This document shows, piece after piece, positions 24,175-31,376 of a stretch of 38,063 nucleotides of DNA. Each line of letters begins with the position of its first letter. The stretch's first letter is position 1. The stretch is from positions 1 to 38,063 of the forward strand of contig JASEHH010000026.1 of the NCBI GenBank assembly GCA_030017685.1. The letters are read 5' to 3'. The translations under genes were made by a program, and so were the position numbers. The stretch is from Thermodesulfobacteriota bacterium. Lineage in GTDB: Bacteria; Desulfobacterota; BSN033; UBA1163. The notes beneath the pieces are model-generated. The model saw nothing but the letters and a program-made list of their open reading frames with translations, was not told the DNA's origin and searched no databases.

Positions 24175-25317
24175 TTAGAACTCCATCAATACCTCTTCCA
24201 GCCTTCTTACGCCCGTTCCCAGTTCGAAGCGGTGGCCCATCTCTTTCAGAAGCATCTCCAGAGCGGAGATGACCATCACCATATCCAGTCTTCCATAATA
24301 TCCGAGATGGGCGATTCGAATGATCTTCCCCTTGGCGCGGTCCTGTCCCTCTGCCACTGTAATTCCGAACCTCTCGAAGAAGAGATCCTTTAATCGTTCT
24401 CCGTCGATTCCCTCCGGGATCTTGACTGCAGTGACTGCATTGCTCGGTGAATCCGGAGCATAGAGGCCGAGACCCAAAGCCTTTGCGGCCTCACGGGTGG
24501 CCTTGGCCAGCTTTTCATGTCTCCGGAAGAGGGGTTCCAGCCCTTCCTTCCGGATCATATTGAGCGACTCCCTTAACCCCACAAAGAGGGAGATCGCCGG
24601 AGTATAAGAGCTCTGATTCTTCTTCGTCGATTTCAATTCCTTTTTGAAGTCAAAATAAAATTTTGGAAGATTCGACCTTTCGACCAGCCTCCACGCCTTT
24701 TCACTCAACGAGGCAAACGCAAGGCCCGGAGGAAGCATCAAGGCCTTCTGTGACCCGCTCACCACGACATCGATTCCCCACTGATCCATCGGAATATCGA
24801 AGACGCCAATGCCGGTAATGGCATCGACTACAATCACTTTGTCTTCATATCTATTTACAATCTCTGCGATCTCCCGGATGGGATGCCTCACGCCGGTCGA
24901 TGTCTCGCTGGCCTGCGTATAAACCGCCCGGATCGCAGGATCGGACTCCAGCGCCTTCCGAATCGATTCCGGCTCGACCGCCTTTCCCCACTCCACATCG
25001 ATGGGAATAAACTCAATCCCGTAGGCCTTGCAGACCTCTCCCCATCTCTCCCCGAACTTTCCTCCCCGGATGACCAGGGCCTTGTCCCCTCTGGAAAGGA
25101 TGTTGGAGACCGCTCCTTCCATGGCGCCTGTGCCAGAGGAGGTAAAGACTAATACCTCGTTCTTCGTCTGGAAAAGGTATTTCAACCCCTCCCTGATCTC
25201 AGCAAAAATCTTTTCGAACTCGGGCTCCCGGTGATGCATGATCGGTTCGGCCATCTTGAGGAGCACTTCCGGCGGAAGCATGGTCGGACCGGGAGAGAAG
25301 AGATATTTCTTTTCCAT
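24175..25317 (-). CDS. Class V PLP aminotransferase (serine/alanine-glyoxylate type), probable SerC substitute
   Basis: The 380-residue protein belongs to fold-type I class V aminotransferases. Visible segments are YLFSPGPTMLPPEVLLKMAE at the N terminus, FTSSGTGAMEGAVSNIL, QASETSTGVRHP, VVDAITGIGVFDIPMDQWGI and the PLP-lysine stretch VVSGSQKALMLPPGLAF. The family includes serine-pyruvate and alanine-glyoxylate aminotransferases. Being next to serA suggests that it converts 3-phosphohydroxypyruvate to phosphoserine in place of SerC, as proposed for similar pairs in other bacteria and archaea; this is inference. ATG 25317 is chosen because AGGAGG lies six bases upstream; a GTG at 25332 would include that site. 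Confidence 0.9.
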   Translation of the reverse strand: MEKKYLFSPGPTMLPPEVLLKMAEPIMHHREPEFEKIFAEIREGLKYLFQTKNEVLVFTSSGTGAMEGAVSNILSRGDKALVIRGGKFGERWGEVCKAYGIEFIPIDVEWGKAVEPESIRKALESDPAIRAVYTQASETSTGVRHPIREIAEIVNRYEDKVIVVDAITGIGVFDIPMDQWGIDVVVSGSQKALMLPPGLAFASLSEKAWRLVERSNLPKFYFDFKKELKSTKKNQSSYTPAISLFVGLRESLNMIRKEGLEPLFRRHEKLAKATREAAKALGLGLYAPDSPSNAVTAVKIPEGIDGERLKDLFFERFGITVAEGQDRAKGKIIRIAHLGYYGRLDMVMVISALEMLLKEMGHRFELGTGVRRLEEVLMEF

Positions 25318-25344
25318 AACAACCTCCTTCACTTTAACCGCTAA

Positions 25345-25373
25345 ATATTATGTGATAATTACCTCTATGTCAA
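25345..25373 (-). promoter_or_regulatory. Sigma-70 promoter for the aminotransferase-serA unit
   Basis: The minus strand has TTGACA at 25368-25373, a 17-base spacer and TAATAT at 25345-25350. It lies about 28 bases before the aminotransferase ATG. Confidence 0.65.
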
Positions 25374-25409
25374 TATTTTCCTCATTTTTTTCTTATTTTT
25401 TCAACAACC

Positions 25410-25438
25410 TTGACATTCGAGCAATAATTCTCTAATTT
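25410..25438 (+). promoter_or_regulatory. Sigma-70 promoter for the TPR-peptidase unit
   Basis: TTGACA at 25410-25415 and TAATTT at 25433-25438 are 17 bases apart, upstream of the gene at 25471. It is divergent from the promoter at 25345-25373. Confidence 0.55.
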
Positions 25439-25470
25439 TTATAAAGCCCTTATCAAGGAGGGGTCGTTCC

Positions 25471-25725
25471 ATGGACCAAATCCCTACAAAAACCCTGGCT
25501 GAGATCTATTTCAAGCAGGGTGATCTTCGGAAGGCATACGATATCTATAAAATCCTTTATGATAAAGATCCCTCCGATCCGGAGATTCAGAAAAAGTTGA
25601 ATGAATTGGATCAAAAGATGAACCCCTCGCATCCCTCTGCTCAACCCCTTCCCTGCTCCAGGGAAGAGAAGATACGCTTCCTTGAGAGGTGGCTCGCTCA
25701 TATTCGTGAAAGGAAAAAAGGGTGA
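25471..25725 (+). CDS. Small TPR-like protein
   Basis: The 84-residue protein contains one TPR-like helical hairpin (LAEIYFKQGDLRKAYDIYKI, then LYDKDPSDPEIQKKLNELDQ), a proline-rich linker and a basic C-terminal helix (FLERWLAHIRERKKG). AAGGAGG precedes the ATG by about ten bases. It overlaps the following M24 peptidase start at TGATG, which indicates an operon. Proteins of this layout often accompany other genes in Deltaproteobacteria, but I assign no specific role. Confidence 0.75.
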   Translation: MDQIPTKTLAEIYFKQGDLRKAYDIYKILYDKDPSDPEIQKKLNELDQKMNPSHPSAQPLPCSREEKIRFLERWLAHIRERKKG

Positions 25726-26807
25726 TGCAGAACTCGTTTTTTGAGAAAAGGCAACGGTCTGTTCAGGAAATCATCGGCTTTAATCAACTCGATGGAATTC
25801 TCTTTACCAATCTTGAGAATATCCGTTATTTCTGCGGTTTTACAGGCAGCGACGGAGCCCTTCTCATCGCCCGTAAAGAGGCCTTCTTCCTGACCGATGC
25901 CCGATACTGGACCCAAGCCGAAGAGGAAGTCAAACAATCCCGGATCATCCATTACAAGAAAAAACCGGACGGGATTGCCTCCCTCCTTTCAGACCTCAAG
26001 TTGAAGAAGGTGGGTGTCGAAGGTTCCTCTTTCACTCTTTCATCGCACCAATTCCTTATGAAAAAATTGGGCGTCGAGGTGGAGTTCATTTCTCTGGAAG
26101 AGGAGATCAAGAACTTAAGGGCGGTCAAGGATCCTCAGGAATTATCCCTCATCCGGGCGGCAATCGATCTCTCAACAAAGTCATTTTTTCATATGATGGG
26201 AATGCTAAAGGAAGGAGCGGTTGAAAGGGAAGTTGCGCTCGAAATGGAATTCTTCATGAAGAAAAACGGAGCTGAAGCGACCGGTTTTGATATCATCATC
26301 GCCTCAGGGAAGAGATCCGCCCTGCCCCATGGAAGGGCGAGCGCGAAGAGAATCGATAAGGGAGACTTCATCCTCATCGATTTCGGTTTAAGGGTTCAGG
26401 GTTATCACTCTGACCAGACACGAACCCTCGTCTGTGGAAAACCAACTCCGGAACAGTCAAAGGTCTATCAGATCGTCAAAGAGGCCCACGACCTGGCAAT
26501 AGAGGCCATTCGACCTGGCATTCCCATCTGCGAGATAGACAGAATGGCAAGGGATCATATTAAAAACCAGGGCTATGGAGACTATTTCGGTCATGGGTTA
26601 GGCCATGGGATTGGCCTCTCCGTCCATGAAGACCCTGTGGTGAATGGTGAAAATAAAGGGCTGATTCAGGAAGGAATGGTCTTCACCATCGAGCCGGGCG
26701 TCTATATCCCGCAATGGGGGGGAGTCCGGATCGAGGATATGATCCTCGTCACCTTTCAGGGAGCGGAGCCATTGACCTGTCTTCCCGCAGAACTGACCGT
26801 GGTTTAA
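25725..26807 (+). CDS. M24 family Xaa-Pro peptidase
   Basis: The 360-residue protein has the two-domain build of bacterial aminopeptidase P/prolidase: a creatinase-like N-terminal domain (ILFTNLENIRYFCGFTGSDG) and a C-terminal pita-bread domain. All five metal ligands are seen: both Asp in LIDFGLRVQGYHSDQTRT, His in FGHGLGHGIGLSVHEDP, Glu in FTIEPGVYIPQWGG and Glu in VRIEDMILV. It probably removes N-terminal residues ahead of proline from peptides in the cytoplasm. The ATG overlaps the upstream stop; a GTG one codon earlier is possible. Confidence 0.93.
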   Translation: MQNSFFEKRQRSVQEIIGFNQLDGILFTNLENIRYFCGFTGSDGALLIARKEAFFLTDARYWTQAEEEVKQSRIIHYKKKPDGIASLLSDLKLKKVGVEGSSFTLSSHQFLMKKLGVEVEFISLEEEIKNLRAVKDPQELSLIRAAIDLSTKSFFHMMGMLKEGAVEREVALEMEFFMKKNGAEATGFDIIIASGKRSALPHGRASAKRIDKGDFILIDFGLRVQGYHSDQTRTLVCGKPTPEQSKVYQIVKEAHDLAIEAIRPGIPICEIDRMARDHIKNQGYGDYFGHGLGHGIGLSVHEDPVVNGENKGLIQEGMVFTIEPGVYIPQWGGVRIEDMILVTFQGAEPLTCLPAELTVV

Positions 26808-26813
26808 AAGCCC

Positions 26814-26842
26814 TTGACCATTGCTCAATAATTTCTTATATT
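26814..26842 (+). promoter_or_regulatory. Sigma-70 promoter of tRNA-Gly
   Basis: TTGACC at 26814-26819 and TATATT at 26837-26842 are 17 bases apart, about 50 bases upstream of the tRNA gene. Confidence 0.65.
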
Positions 26843-26895
26843 GTTGTCGTCAGATTCACTATTGGACTAAAGGACTTTAGACAAGAGACGACAAT

Positions 26896-26971
26896 GCGGG
26901 CATAGCTCAGCTGGTAGAGCATCGGCTTCCCAAGCCGAGGGTCGCGGGTTCGATCCCCGTTGCCCGCTCCA
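26896..26971 (+). tRNA. tRNA-Gly (anticodon CCC)
   Basis: The 76-base gene includes CCA. The acceptor stem GCGGGCA pairs with TGCCCGC, the anticodon loop is TTCCCAA (anticodon CCC), and the T arm carries GGTTCGATCCC. It is followed by a strong terminator and then by an AT-richer, gene-poor stretch. Confidence 0.97.
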
Positions 26972-26980
26972 AAGAAATCA

Positions 26981-27016
26981 AGAGGTTACAGTATCAATGC
27001 TGTAACCTCTTTTTTG
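26981..27016 (+). terminator. Rho-independent terminator of tRNA-Gly
   Basis: The arms AGAGGTTACAG and CTGTAACCTCT form a perfect 11-bp stem with an eight-base loop, followed by TTTTTTG. Confidence 0.93.
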
Positions 27017-27621
27017 TTAGTGTCCAAATAGGTGTCCATCGTTCCGGTGATCCTCTCCTTTTTTACCCTTTCAGACCATAAAAATGGAGGGCTTGACTTG
27101 CCGTTCTTTCTTAAGTTTTATAGCCAAAATTTCCTTCTACCTCTCCCCCCCAAAAAGCCTTCTATATTGTTATGCCTCAACTGTGGAGCACTTCCTGAAA
27201 TCATTTTTTGACAAGTTCTACCAAAAGGTGTAGACTTCAAATGGTAATCGATAAGGGGGTATTCCGAGGTTGTTGCGGGTGAGAAAGGGTATATGGAATT
27301 CTATTTTGTTGGCCAATCCCTGTCGCTTTCTGTGTAAAAATGTGGCATTTTTATAAGCAAAAACCTCCTTTAGCCGACGTGTGCGTCCAATATTGTAAAG
27401 CGAGAAATAGATTAATTATCCAAGGGTGTTGGAATAATAAATTGACATCTTACCCTGATCAGACATAAAACTGTTGCAGAAATGGAAAATACAATGTTAT
27501 GTTTTTTACAACAGGGACTCATTATGCTATGGTCGTGACAGCTACTATAGTGGTGGATGTTACTCCGTTTGACCATGCTAAGGTGCGGGTAGGGAAGGAC
27601 TTTGCCAGTGGCACTTAAAGT
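27017..27621. other. AT-richer stretch with no convincing gene
   Basis: Just after the terminator GTGTCCA occurs twice (27020-27026 and 27032-27038). The rest shows no gene with a ribosome site. A 71-codon frame on the minus strand (27412-27627) and a 39-codon frame on the plus strand ending near 27618 lack supporting starts. No copy of the tRNA-Gly 3' end was seen that would mark an attachment site. Confidence 0.5.
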
Positions 27622-27637
27622 TGGCACAGGATTTGCG
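27622..27637 (+). promoter_or_regulatory. Sigma-54-like promoter upstream of a secreted protein gene
   Basis: TGGCACAGGATTTGCG matches TGGCACG-N4-TTGCW except at positions 7 and 16. The predicted start near 27648 gives a 35-base leader that contains the AGGAG of the gene at 27683. Confidence 0.55.
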
Positions 27638-27682
27638 GTCGAAGAGATGCGAAAGCAAATCTAATTCATAGGAGTTATAGCT

Positions 27683-28498
27683 ATGAAACTGAGGTATTGG
27701 TTTGATTGTGGTGTGGTAATCTTGACAGTTGCGATAGTCGTTTGTGGTTCCAATGTGCTGCGAAATAAGGTTCTTGCTCAGTCCTACGATTCTGCTGAAC
27801 TAACTGACTTGAATTCAAAGATTGAGAGGCTGGAAGAGGAATGGTTTGAAGTAGGAGATCAGTTTCCAGAACGTGAGAAATGGGAAAGGAGACGACAGAT
27901 AAGTGAGCAGATACAACAGCTAAAGAAGGAGAGACAACGTTTAGAGGAGCAGTATCGACTACAGAAAAAGGACCACGAGAGGTATAAAGAGGAGGCAGCG
28001 TTAAAGGAGGAGGAGAGACAACGGCGATTAGAGGAGAACCGACTACAGGAAGAAAAGAAGAAACGAAAAGCAGAGGATGAGAAGAGACGACGAGAAGCAG
28101 AGCAGCAAGAGAAGGACTACAATCGTCGTAAGGCTGAGATGGAAGAGCAGCAACAAGCTAAGGTAAAGAAGTATAACATTGTCGATCAGATTAGTGGTTA
28201 TGATTTAGTTAGCAACCCATTCAGGTGGAAGAACAAAGTTGTTGTGCTACGTTTTAGCTCCTTCGTTAAGATGCTGGATTCTAGTACAGGAGTTTTTCGA
28301 GACGTCTCTACATATGAGCAGTTTCTCGTTGCTAAGCTTCCTCCTAAGTTGTTCCCTATTAGGCTTTCTTCTGGTTTGCCTCCTCCAGACTTTTTGACTT
28401 ACCACTTGGTAGTAAAGGTCAAAGGCATGACCACAGCCAAAAACGCTTTCGGTGCTTCGGTTGAACTGCCTTTAGTTGAGTTTGTCGACACGTACTAA
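27683..28498 (+). CDS. Secreted protein with long charged coiled coil, unknown function
   Basis: The 271-residue protein has an N-terminal signal peptide (WFDCGVVILTVAIVVCGSNV, cleavage plausible after VLAQ). Next comes a very long Glu/Lys/Arg/Gln-rich helix from about residue 40 to 160, and then a compact beta-rich domain. That domain opens with VDQISGYDLVSNPFRWKNKV and contains VVVLRFSSFVKML and LTYHLVVKVKGMTTAKNAFG; the NPFRWKNKVVVL opening recalls small OB-like domains in other secreted proteins, but I cannot name a family. AGGAG lies eight bases before the ATG. Codon use (CGA, CGT, TTG, AGT) looks unlike the flagellar genes, which may indicate acquisition. Confidence 0.8.
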   Translation: MKLRYWFDCGVVILTVAIVVCGSNVLRNKVLAQSYDSAELTDLNSKIERLEEEWFEVGDQFPEREKWERRRQISEQIQQLKKERQRLEEQYRLQKKDHERYKEEAALKEEERQRRLEENRLQEEKKKRKAEDEKRRREAEQQEKDYNRRKAEMEEQQQAKVKKYNIVDQISGYDLVSNPFRWKNKVVVLRFSSFVKMLDSSTGVFRDVSTYEQFLVAKLPPKLFPIRLSSGLPPPDFLTYHLVVKVKGMTTAKNAFGASVELPLVEFVDTY

Positions 28499-28637
28499 AA
28501 TAGATGAGTGAATATACAGAAGTTGATACATCACAATTAGATCTCCCTCAAGAAAGATGACTTTAGCAAATCTATAGGAGGGAGAGAGGAATATGGGTTA
28601 GGAGAATATATCAAGGGCCCCGATAACACGGAACCCT

Positions 28638-28880
28638 TTACTCCAACCAGCCATCTTCTTCAGCGAGCTTGATTAAGCTCATTAGGGTGTTCTTGTCAGG
28701 TATTCGCGCCTGACCTCTTTGTGGTCTTAAATTACCGTTCTGATCTCTCCAGATAAAACGGTAGCCTTCCTCTGACTCACCATTTCCATCATAATTGTAA
28801 ATGCACTTTTGGAAACATAAATTCCATTCTCCCTCTGGATGGTTAGTTTTCACTTGCTTTAACACATCAACGTGAGCCAC
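28638..28880 (-). CDS. Small conserved-looking protein of unknown function
   Basis: The 80-residue protein contains GYRFIWRDQNGNLRPQRGQA followed by RIPDKNTLMSLIKLAEEDGW, a pattern I associate with small uncharacterised proteins in Deltaproteobacteria and related groups. No membrane span or signal is present. An ATG at 28901 opens the frame, but AGGAGG lies five bases before an in-frame GTG at 28880, so the GTG is preferred. It stands alone on the minus strand between two plus-strand genes. Confidence 0.65.
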   Translation of the reverse strand: MAHVDVLKQVKTNHPEGEWNLCFQKCIYNYDGNGESEEGYRFIWRDQNGNLRPQRGQARIPDKNTLMSLIKLAEEDGWLE

Positions 28881-29489
28881 ATTTACCTCCTTTACTTTCA
28901 TAGGTTTTGAGTAAAGATTTTATTTATCCCTTAATCCTCTCTCCCATTGGTCAATTAAAGCGTTTTCTGAACGAAAAACAGGCACAGTCTCATGAAAATT
29001 TTTTGATAAATAATTTCCAGTGGTTATATTTTACGATTTAAGTCCTCCTTTCCTGTATGTCCCTCCCTACACCTTTTCAGTTGCAATAATTGGGCCCAGA
29101 CGGGCAAGTTCTCCAGCAGTCTTTACATTGTTTTCAAAGGCTCAACTCAAATTATGTTTCTTTTGCCGCCTTCTACGTAAAAAGGCGACATTTTTATTTT
29201 TCTCTCCTTAGCCAATGTTTTGTTTTCCTCACTTGTTGAAAAAATTGCGTCAGCCTGTCGCATTTTTGCCCAATATGCGACATAAATTTCTACAAACCAA
29301 TACCAAACTCACACTCACTTTCTTATAGTAATCCTCAGTCTATTCCCCTGATCGGTTCTGCGGACTTGTAGGTGCTATTCGCAAACCTTTGTCCCGCGCT
29401 TCCCTAAACATTTTTTTACATTTTTACATTTTTGTGTTGACAAGGAGTTTAAAAAGATTTAGGTTTAACTACTAATTAGAGGTACGGTT
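28881..29489. other. AT-rich stretch with no convincing gene
   Basis: About 600 bases hold no gene with a ribosome site; a 63-codon frame at 29020-29211 has none and looks accidental. A TTGACA near 29437 lies about 50 bases before the next gene and is a possible -35 element, but its -10 is weak. T-rich runs (TTTTTACATTTTTACATTTT) occur around 29410-29432. Confidence 0.5.
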
Positions 29490-29756
29490 ATGTCGGATGA
29501 ATTGAATATTGTCCTTGAAGACGTGAAGGAAAAGTTTGATACGGTGATTGAGGCTTTTAATATGGTGAAGGAAAGCCTGGATCTGCATCGTGAGGAAAAC
29601 CGTAAAGAACATGAAGAGTTCAGAATGGAAATCCTTGGGATAAAAAAAGATATCTATGAGATGAAGAGTGAGGTCAAGGAGGTTCGGCGAGACCTCAACG
29701 AACATCGAGAAAGCACAGAACTTCATAGAGGAAAGGTAAAAAAAGAGGCATCCTAA
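29490..29756 (+). CDS. Small coiled-coil protein, unknown function
   Basis: The 88-residue protein is almost entirely charged helix: LNIVLEDVKEKFDTVIEAFN, then REENRKEHEEFRMEILGIKK and EVKEVRRDLNEHRE. Heptad-type hydrophobic spacing indicates a coiled coil. There is no signal or membrane span. AGAGG seven bases upstream supports the start. Similar short coiled-coil frames occur in Deltaproteobacteria, but I know of no function. It precedes the HU gene by 86 bases, which has its own promoter. Confidence 0.65.
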   Translation: MSDELNIVLEDVKEKFDTVIEAFNMVKESLDLHREENRKEHEEFRMEILGIKKDIYEMKSEVKEVRRDLNEHRESTELHRGKVKKEAS

Positions 29757-29775
29757 AAAGAACCAAATTTTATGC

Positions 29776-29803
29776 TTGCTTTTTGAAAACTTTTCAGTAT
29801 AAT
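29776..29803 (+). promoter_or_regulatory. Sigma-70 promoter of the HU gene
   Basis: TTGCTT at 29776-29781 and a perfect TATAAT at 29798-29803 are 16 bases apart, about 40 bases before the HU ATG. Confidence 0.75.
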
Positions 29804-29842
29804 CATTCTAAAATAATATTTTCTTTCGAGGAGGGCACAGTT

Positions 29843-30145
29843 ATGGCAGGAAAGAAACCGCTTACCAAATCACAGATCGTCTCCTATGTTGCAAACAAGT
29901 TCGATTTCTCCAAGAAGACGGCTGGGGCCATCGTTGACGAGATGGCCGCCCTGGCTGTCGCAGAAACCAAGAAGGCAGGCGCCTTCACCTTCCCCGGCAT
30001 TGGCAAACTCGTCTTGGTGAAACGGAAAGCCCGTGTGGGAAGAAATCCGGCAACGGGTCAGCCGATCAACATCCCGGCAAAGACCGTGGTGAAGATGCGA
30101 GTTGCCAAGGCCTGCAAGGACGCCATCGTCCCGCCGAAGAAGTAA
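29843..30145 (+). CDS. hup: HU-family DNA-binding protein
   Basis: HU-type proteins bend and compact DNA as dimers. The 100-residue protein has the expected fold segments: TKSQIVSYVANKFDFSKKTA at the N terminus, FTFPGIGKLVLVKRKARVGR, NPATGQPINIPAKTVVKMRV and a lysine-rich tail. The RNPATGQ/INIPA arm is the DNA-binding ribbon. The ATG at 29843 is chosen because GAGGAGGG lies upstream; a longer frame from 29783 would start within the promoter. It has its own promoter and terminator, so it is probably monocistronic. Confidence 0.95.
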   Translation: MAGKKPLTKSQIVSYVANKFDFSKKTAGAIVDEMAALAVAETKKAGAFTFPGIGKLVLVKRKARVGRNPATGQPINIPAKTVVKMRVAKACKDAIVPPKK

Positions 30146-30171
30146 GACTAAACTCATCTCAAGCAAAACAG

Positions 30172-30226
30172 GGAAGCCACTTCATCACCATTCTCGGAAA
30201 TGGGAGTGGCTTCCTATCTTTTTTTC
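30172..30226 (+). terminator. Rho-independent terminator of the HU gene
   Basis: The arms GGAAGCCACT and AGTGGCTTCC form a perfect 10-bp stem, followed after TATC by a run of seven T. It reaches into the end of the convergent gene at 30214. Confidence 0.85.
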
Positions 30227-30480
30227 TCTATCTTAAGGGAGATAGCGTTGTAGTGGTCCGGGCACTCCACTTCAATTTTTTCCCTGTCCCACCAGGGGTA
30301 TTTCCCTCCGAATTGCATCACATTCAGATAGGGGAAGATGTCGTGGTAAAAGAAGCCGCAAAGCCCCCCCGAATCGTAGCAGTTTAACTCGAACTGCTGG
30401 CCCAGGGTGTGATGCGCATGGCAGGTTCCTTTGGCTCCTGTGACCGTTGCAATAAATTTAACTTCAGTTTCCTGTTCCAT
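30214..30480 (-). CDS. TIGR04076-type small protein
   Basis: The 88-residue protein has the features I associate with TIGR04076: an EVKFIATVTGAKGTCHAHHT N terminus, QQFELNCYDSGGLCGFFYHD, IFPYLNVMQFGGKYPWWD and a C-terminal ISLKIEKK strand. It has four cysteines, and the histidines near the N terminus could bind metal. Function is unknown. ATG 30480 is supported by GGAGGAG about seven bases upstream; a longer frame to 30567 overlaps fchA and is rejected. It follows fchA by 23 bases, so it is probably co-transcribed. Confidence 0.8.
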   Translation of the reverse strand: MEQETEVKFIATVTGAKGTCHAHHTLGQQFELNCYDSGGLCGFFYHDIFPYLNVMQFGGKYPWWDREKIEVECPDHYNAISLKIEKKR

Positions 30481-30503
30481 AGGATCTCCTCCGCATACTC
30501 TCT

Positions 30504-31109
30504 CTACCCAATGTGGGTAAGAGCTCCCAAAATCTCTCCCATCAAGTGATTTCTCTTCTTCGCCCAATCCGTCATCAATGAATGCATCCTTTTCAGAAAA
30601 ACCTTATCCGTCACCGGAACCAGATTAATGCCGATATTGAGCAACCCTCCGGCCAGGGCCGCATCCGCAAGAAAAGCCGCCACCCCCGTGTCACTGACCG
30701 CATTCGGATTTCCTTTCAGAATGAGAAGCCTGGAACACTCCAGAAGCTGTATGGACTGCTGACATACCAACTGGGGGGTCACGGTGGCTTTCTGATAAGC
30801 CTTCTGGATCGCTCTGATCCGGCCAAGACGGTCTCTCTCTGTTTTTTGAGGAAGGCGAAAGGCTTTGATCACCTCATTAAAAGAGTCCGCATCTTCATCA
30901 ACGGCAAGGAAAAGTCTTCTCTGAATGACCAGGGCCTTCTTTTTGATCTCCCCCATCTCCTTCTGCCATTTTTTATCCCTCTTTGAAGAGAGACCAGCCA
31001 CCATGGCAACCAGAGAGGCGGAGAGAGCCCCTGCCAGGGCAGAAACACTTCCTCCGCCTGGAGTGGGGCTGTCCGAAGCAACTTTTTCTAAGAATCGTTT
31101 CGTTTCCAT
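30504..31109 (-). CDS. fchA: FchA, formimidoyl-THF cyclodeaminase
   Basis: This enzyme converts 5-formimino-THF to 5,10-methenyl-THF and ammonia. The 201-residue protein has the family N terminus (DSPTPGGGSVSALAGALSAS, then LVAMVAGLSSKR) and the conserved segments FLAVDEDADSFNEVIKAFRL, GNPNAVSDTGVAAFLADAAL and GGLLNIGINL. AAGGAGG six bases before the ATG supports the start. In animals this activity is fused to formiminotransferase; here the two are separate neighbours (ftcD at 31377-32273). Confidence 0.93.
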   Translation of the reverse strand: METKRFLEKVASDSPTPGGGSVSALAGALSASLVAMVAGLSSKRDKKWQKEMGEIKKKALVIQRRLFLAVDEDADSFNEVIKAFRLPQKTERDRLGRIRAIQKAYQKATVTPQLVCQQSIQLLECSRLLILKGNPNAVSDTGVAAFLADAALAGGLLNIGINLVPVTDKVFLKRMHSLMTDWAKKRNHLMGEILGALTHIG

Positions 31110-31302
31110 GGCATCCTCCTTATTCGTATCATTTTAGTTCTTTGAAACGATAATTATAGAGGACATAGGTCAGGGATGCTGGAAAAGCCTTAGAGCGGAT
31201 ACCTTTAATCAAACGATATCCACGGTCAAAAGGTAAATCAACGTTTCAAGAATTTCCTTGTCACCAATGATACTCCCTCTAAAGACCGCATTCTAAGGCT
31301 TT

Positions 31303-31323
31303 GCCTGCCTGCCGGTAGGCAGG
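31303..31323. repeat. GC-rich palindrome between ftcD and fchA
   Basis: The arms GCCTGCCT and AGGCAGG surround a GCCGGT-like centre. It belongs to the same family as 5006-5024, 16700-16720 and 34795-34813. Confidence 0.65.
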
Positions 31324-31376
31324 GAAGCATTCCTGGCCTGTGGCCAACTCCGTTTCAAAGGGCTAAAGTGTTACCC

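Noticed and set aside
25322-25332. GTG start for the class V aminotransferase at 25332
   Set aside because: The AGGAGG that would serve translation lies downstream of this GTG and six bases before ATG 25317.
27412-27627. 71-codon minus-strand frame and a 39-codon plus-strand frame ending near 27618
   Set aside because: Neither has a ribosome site or a recognisable motif; the plus-strand peptide ending in GKDFASGT looks somewhat protein-like, but is too short to support as a gene remnant.
28504-28560. Short plus-strand peptide beginning MSEYTEVD
   Set aside because: It resembles the start of type I restriction HsdR proteins for only a few residues, then stops after 18 codons; too short to call a pseudogene.
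29020-29211. 63-codon plus-strand frame in the gene-poor stretch
   Set aside because: It has no ribosome site, no homology I recognise and an AT-rich composition.
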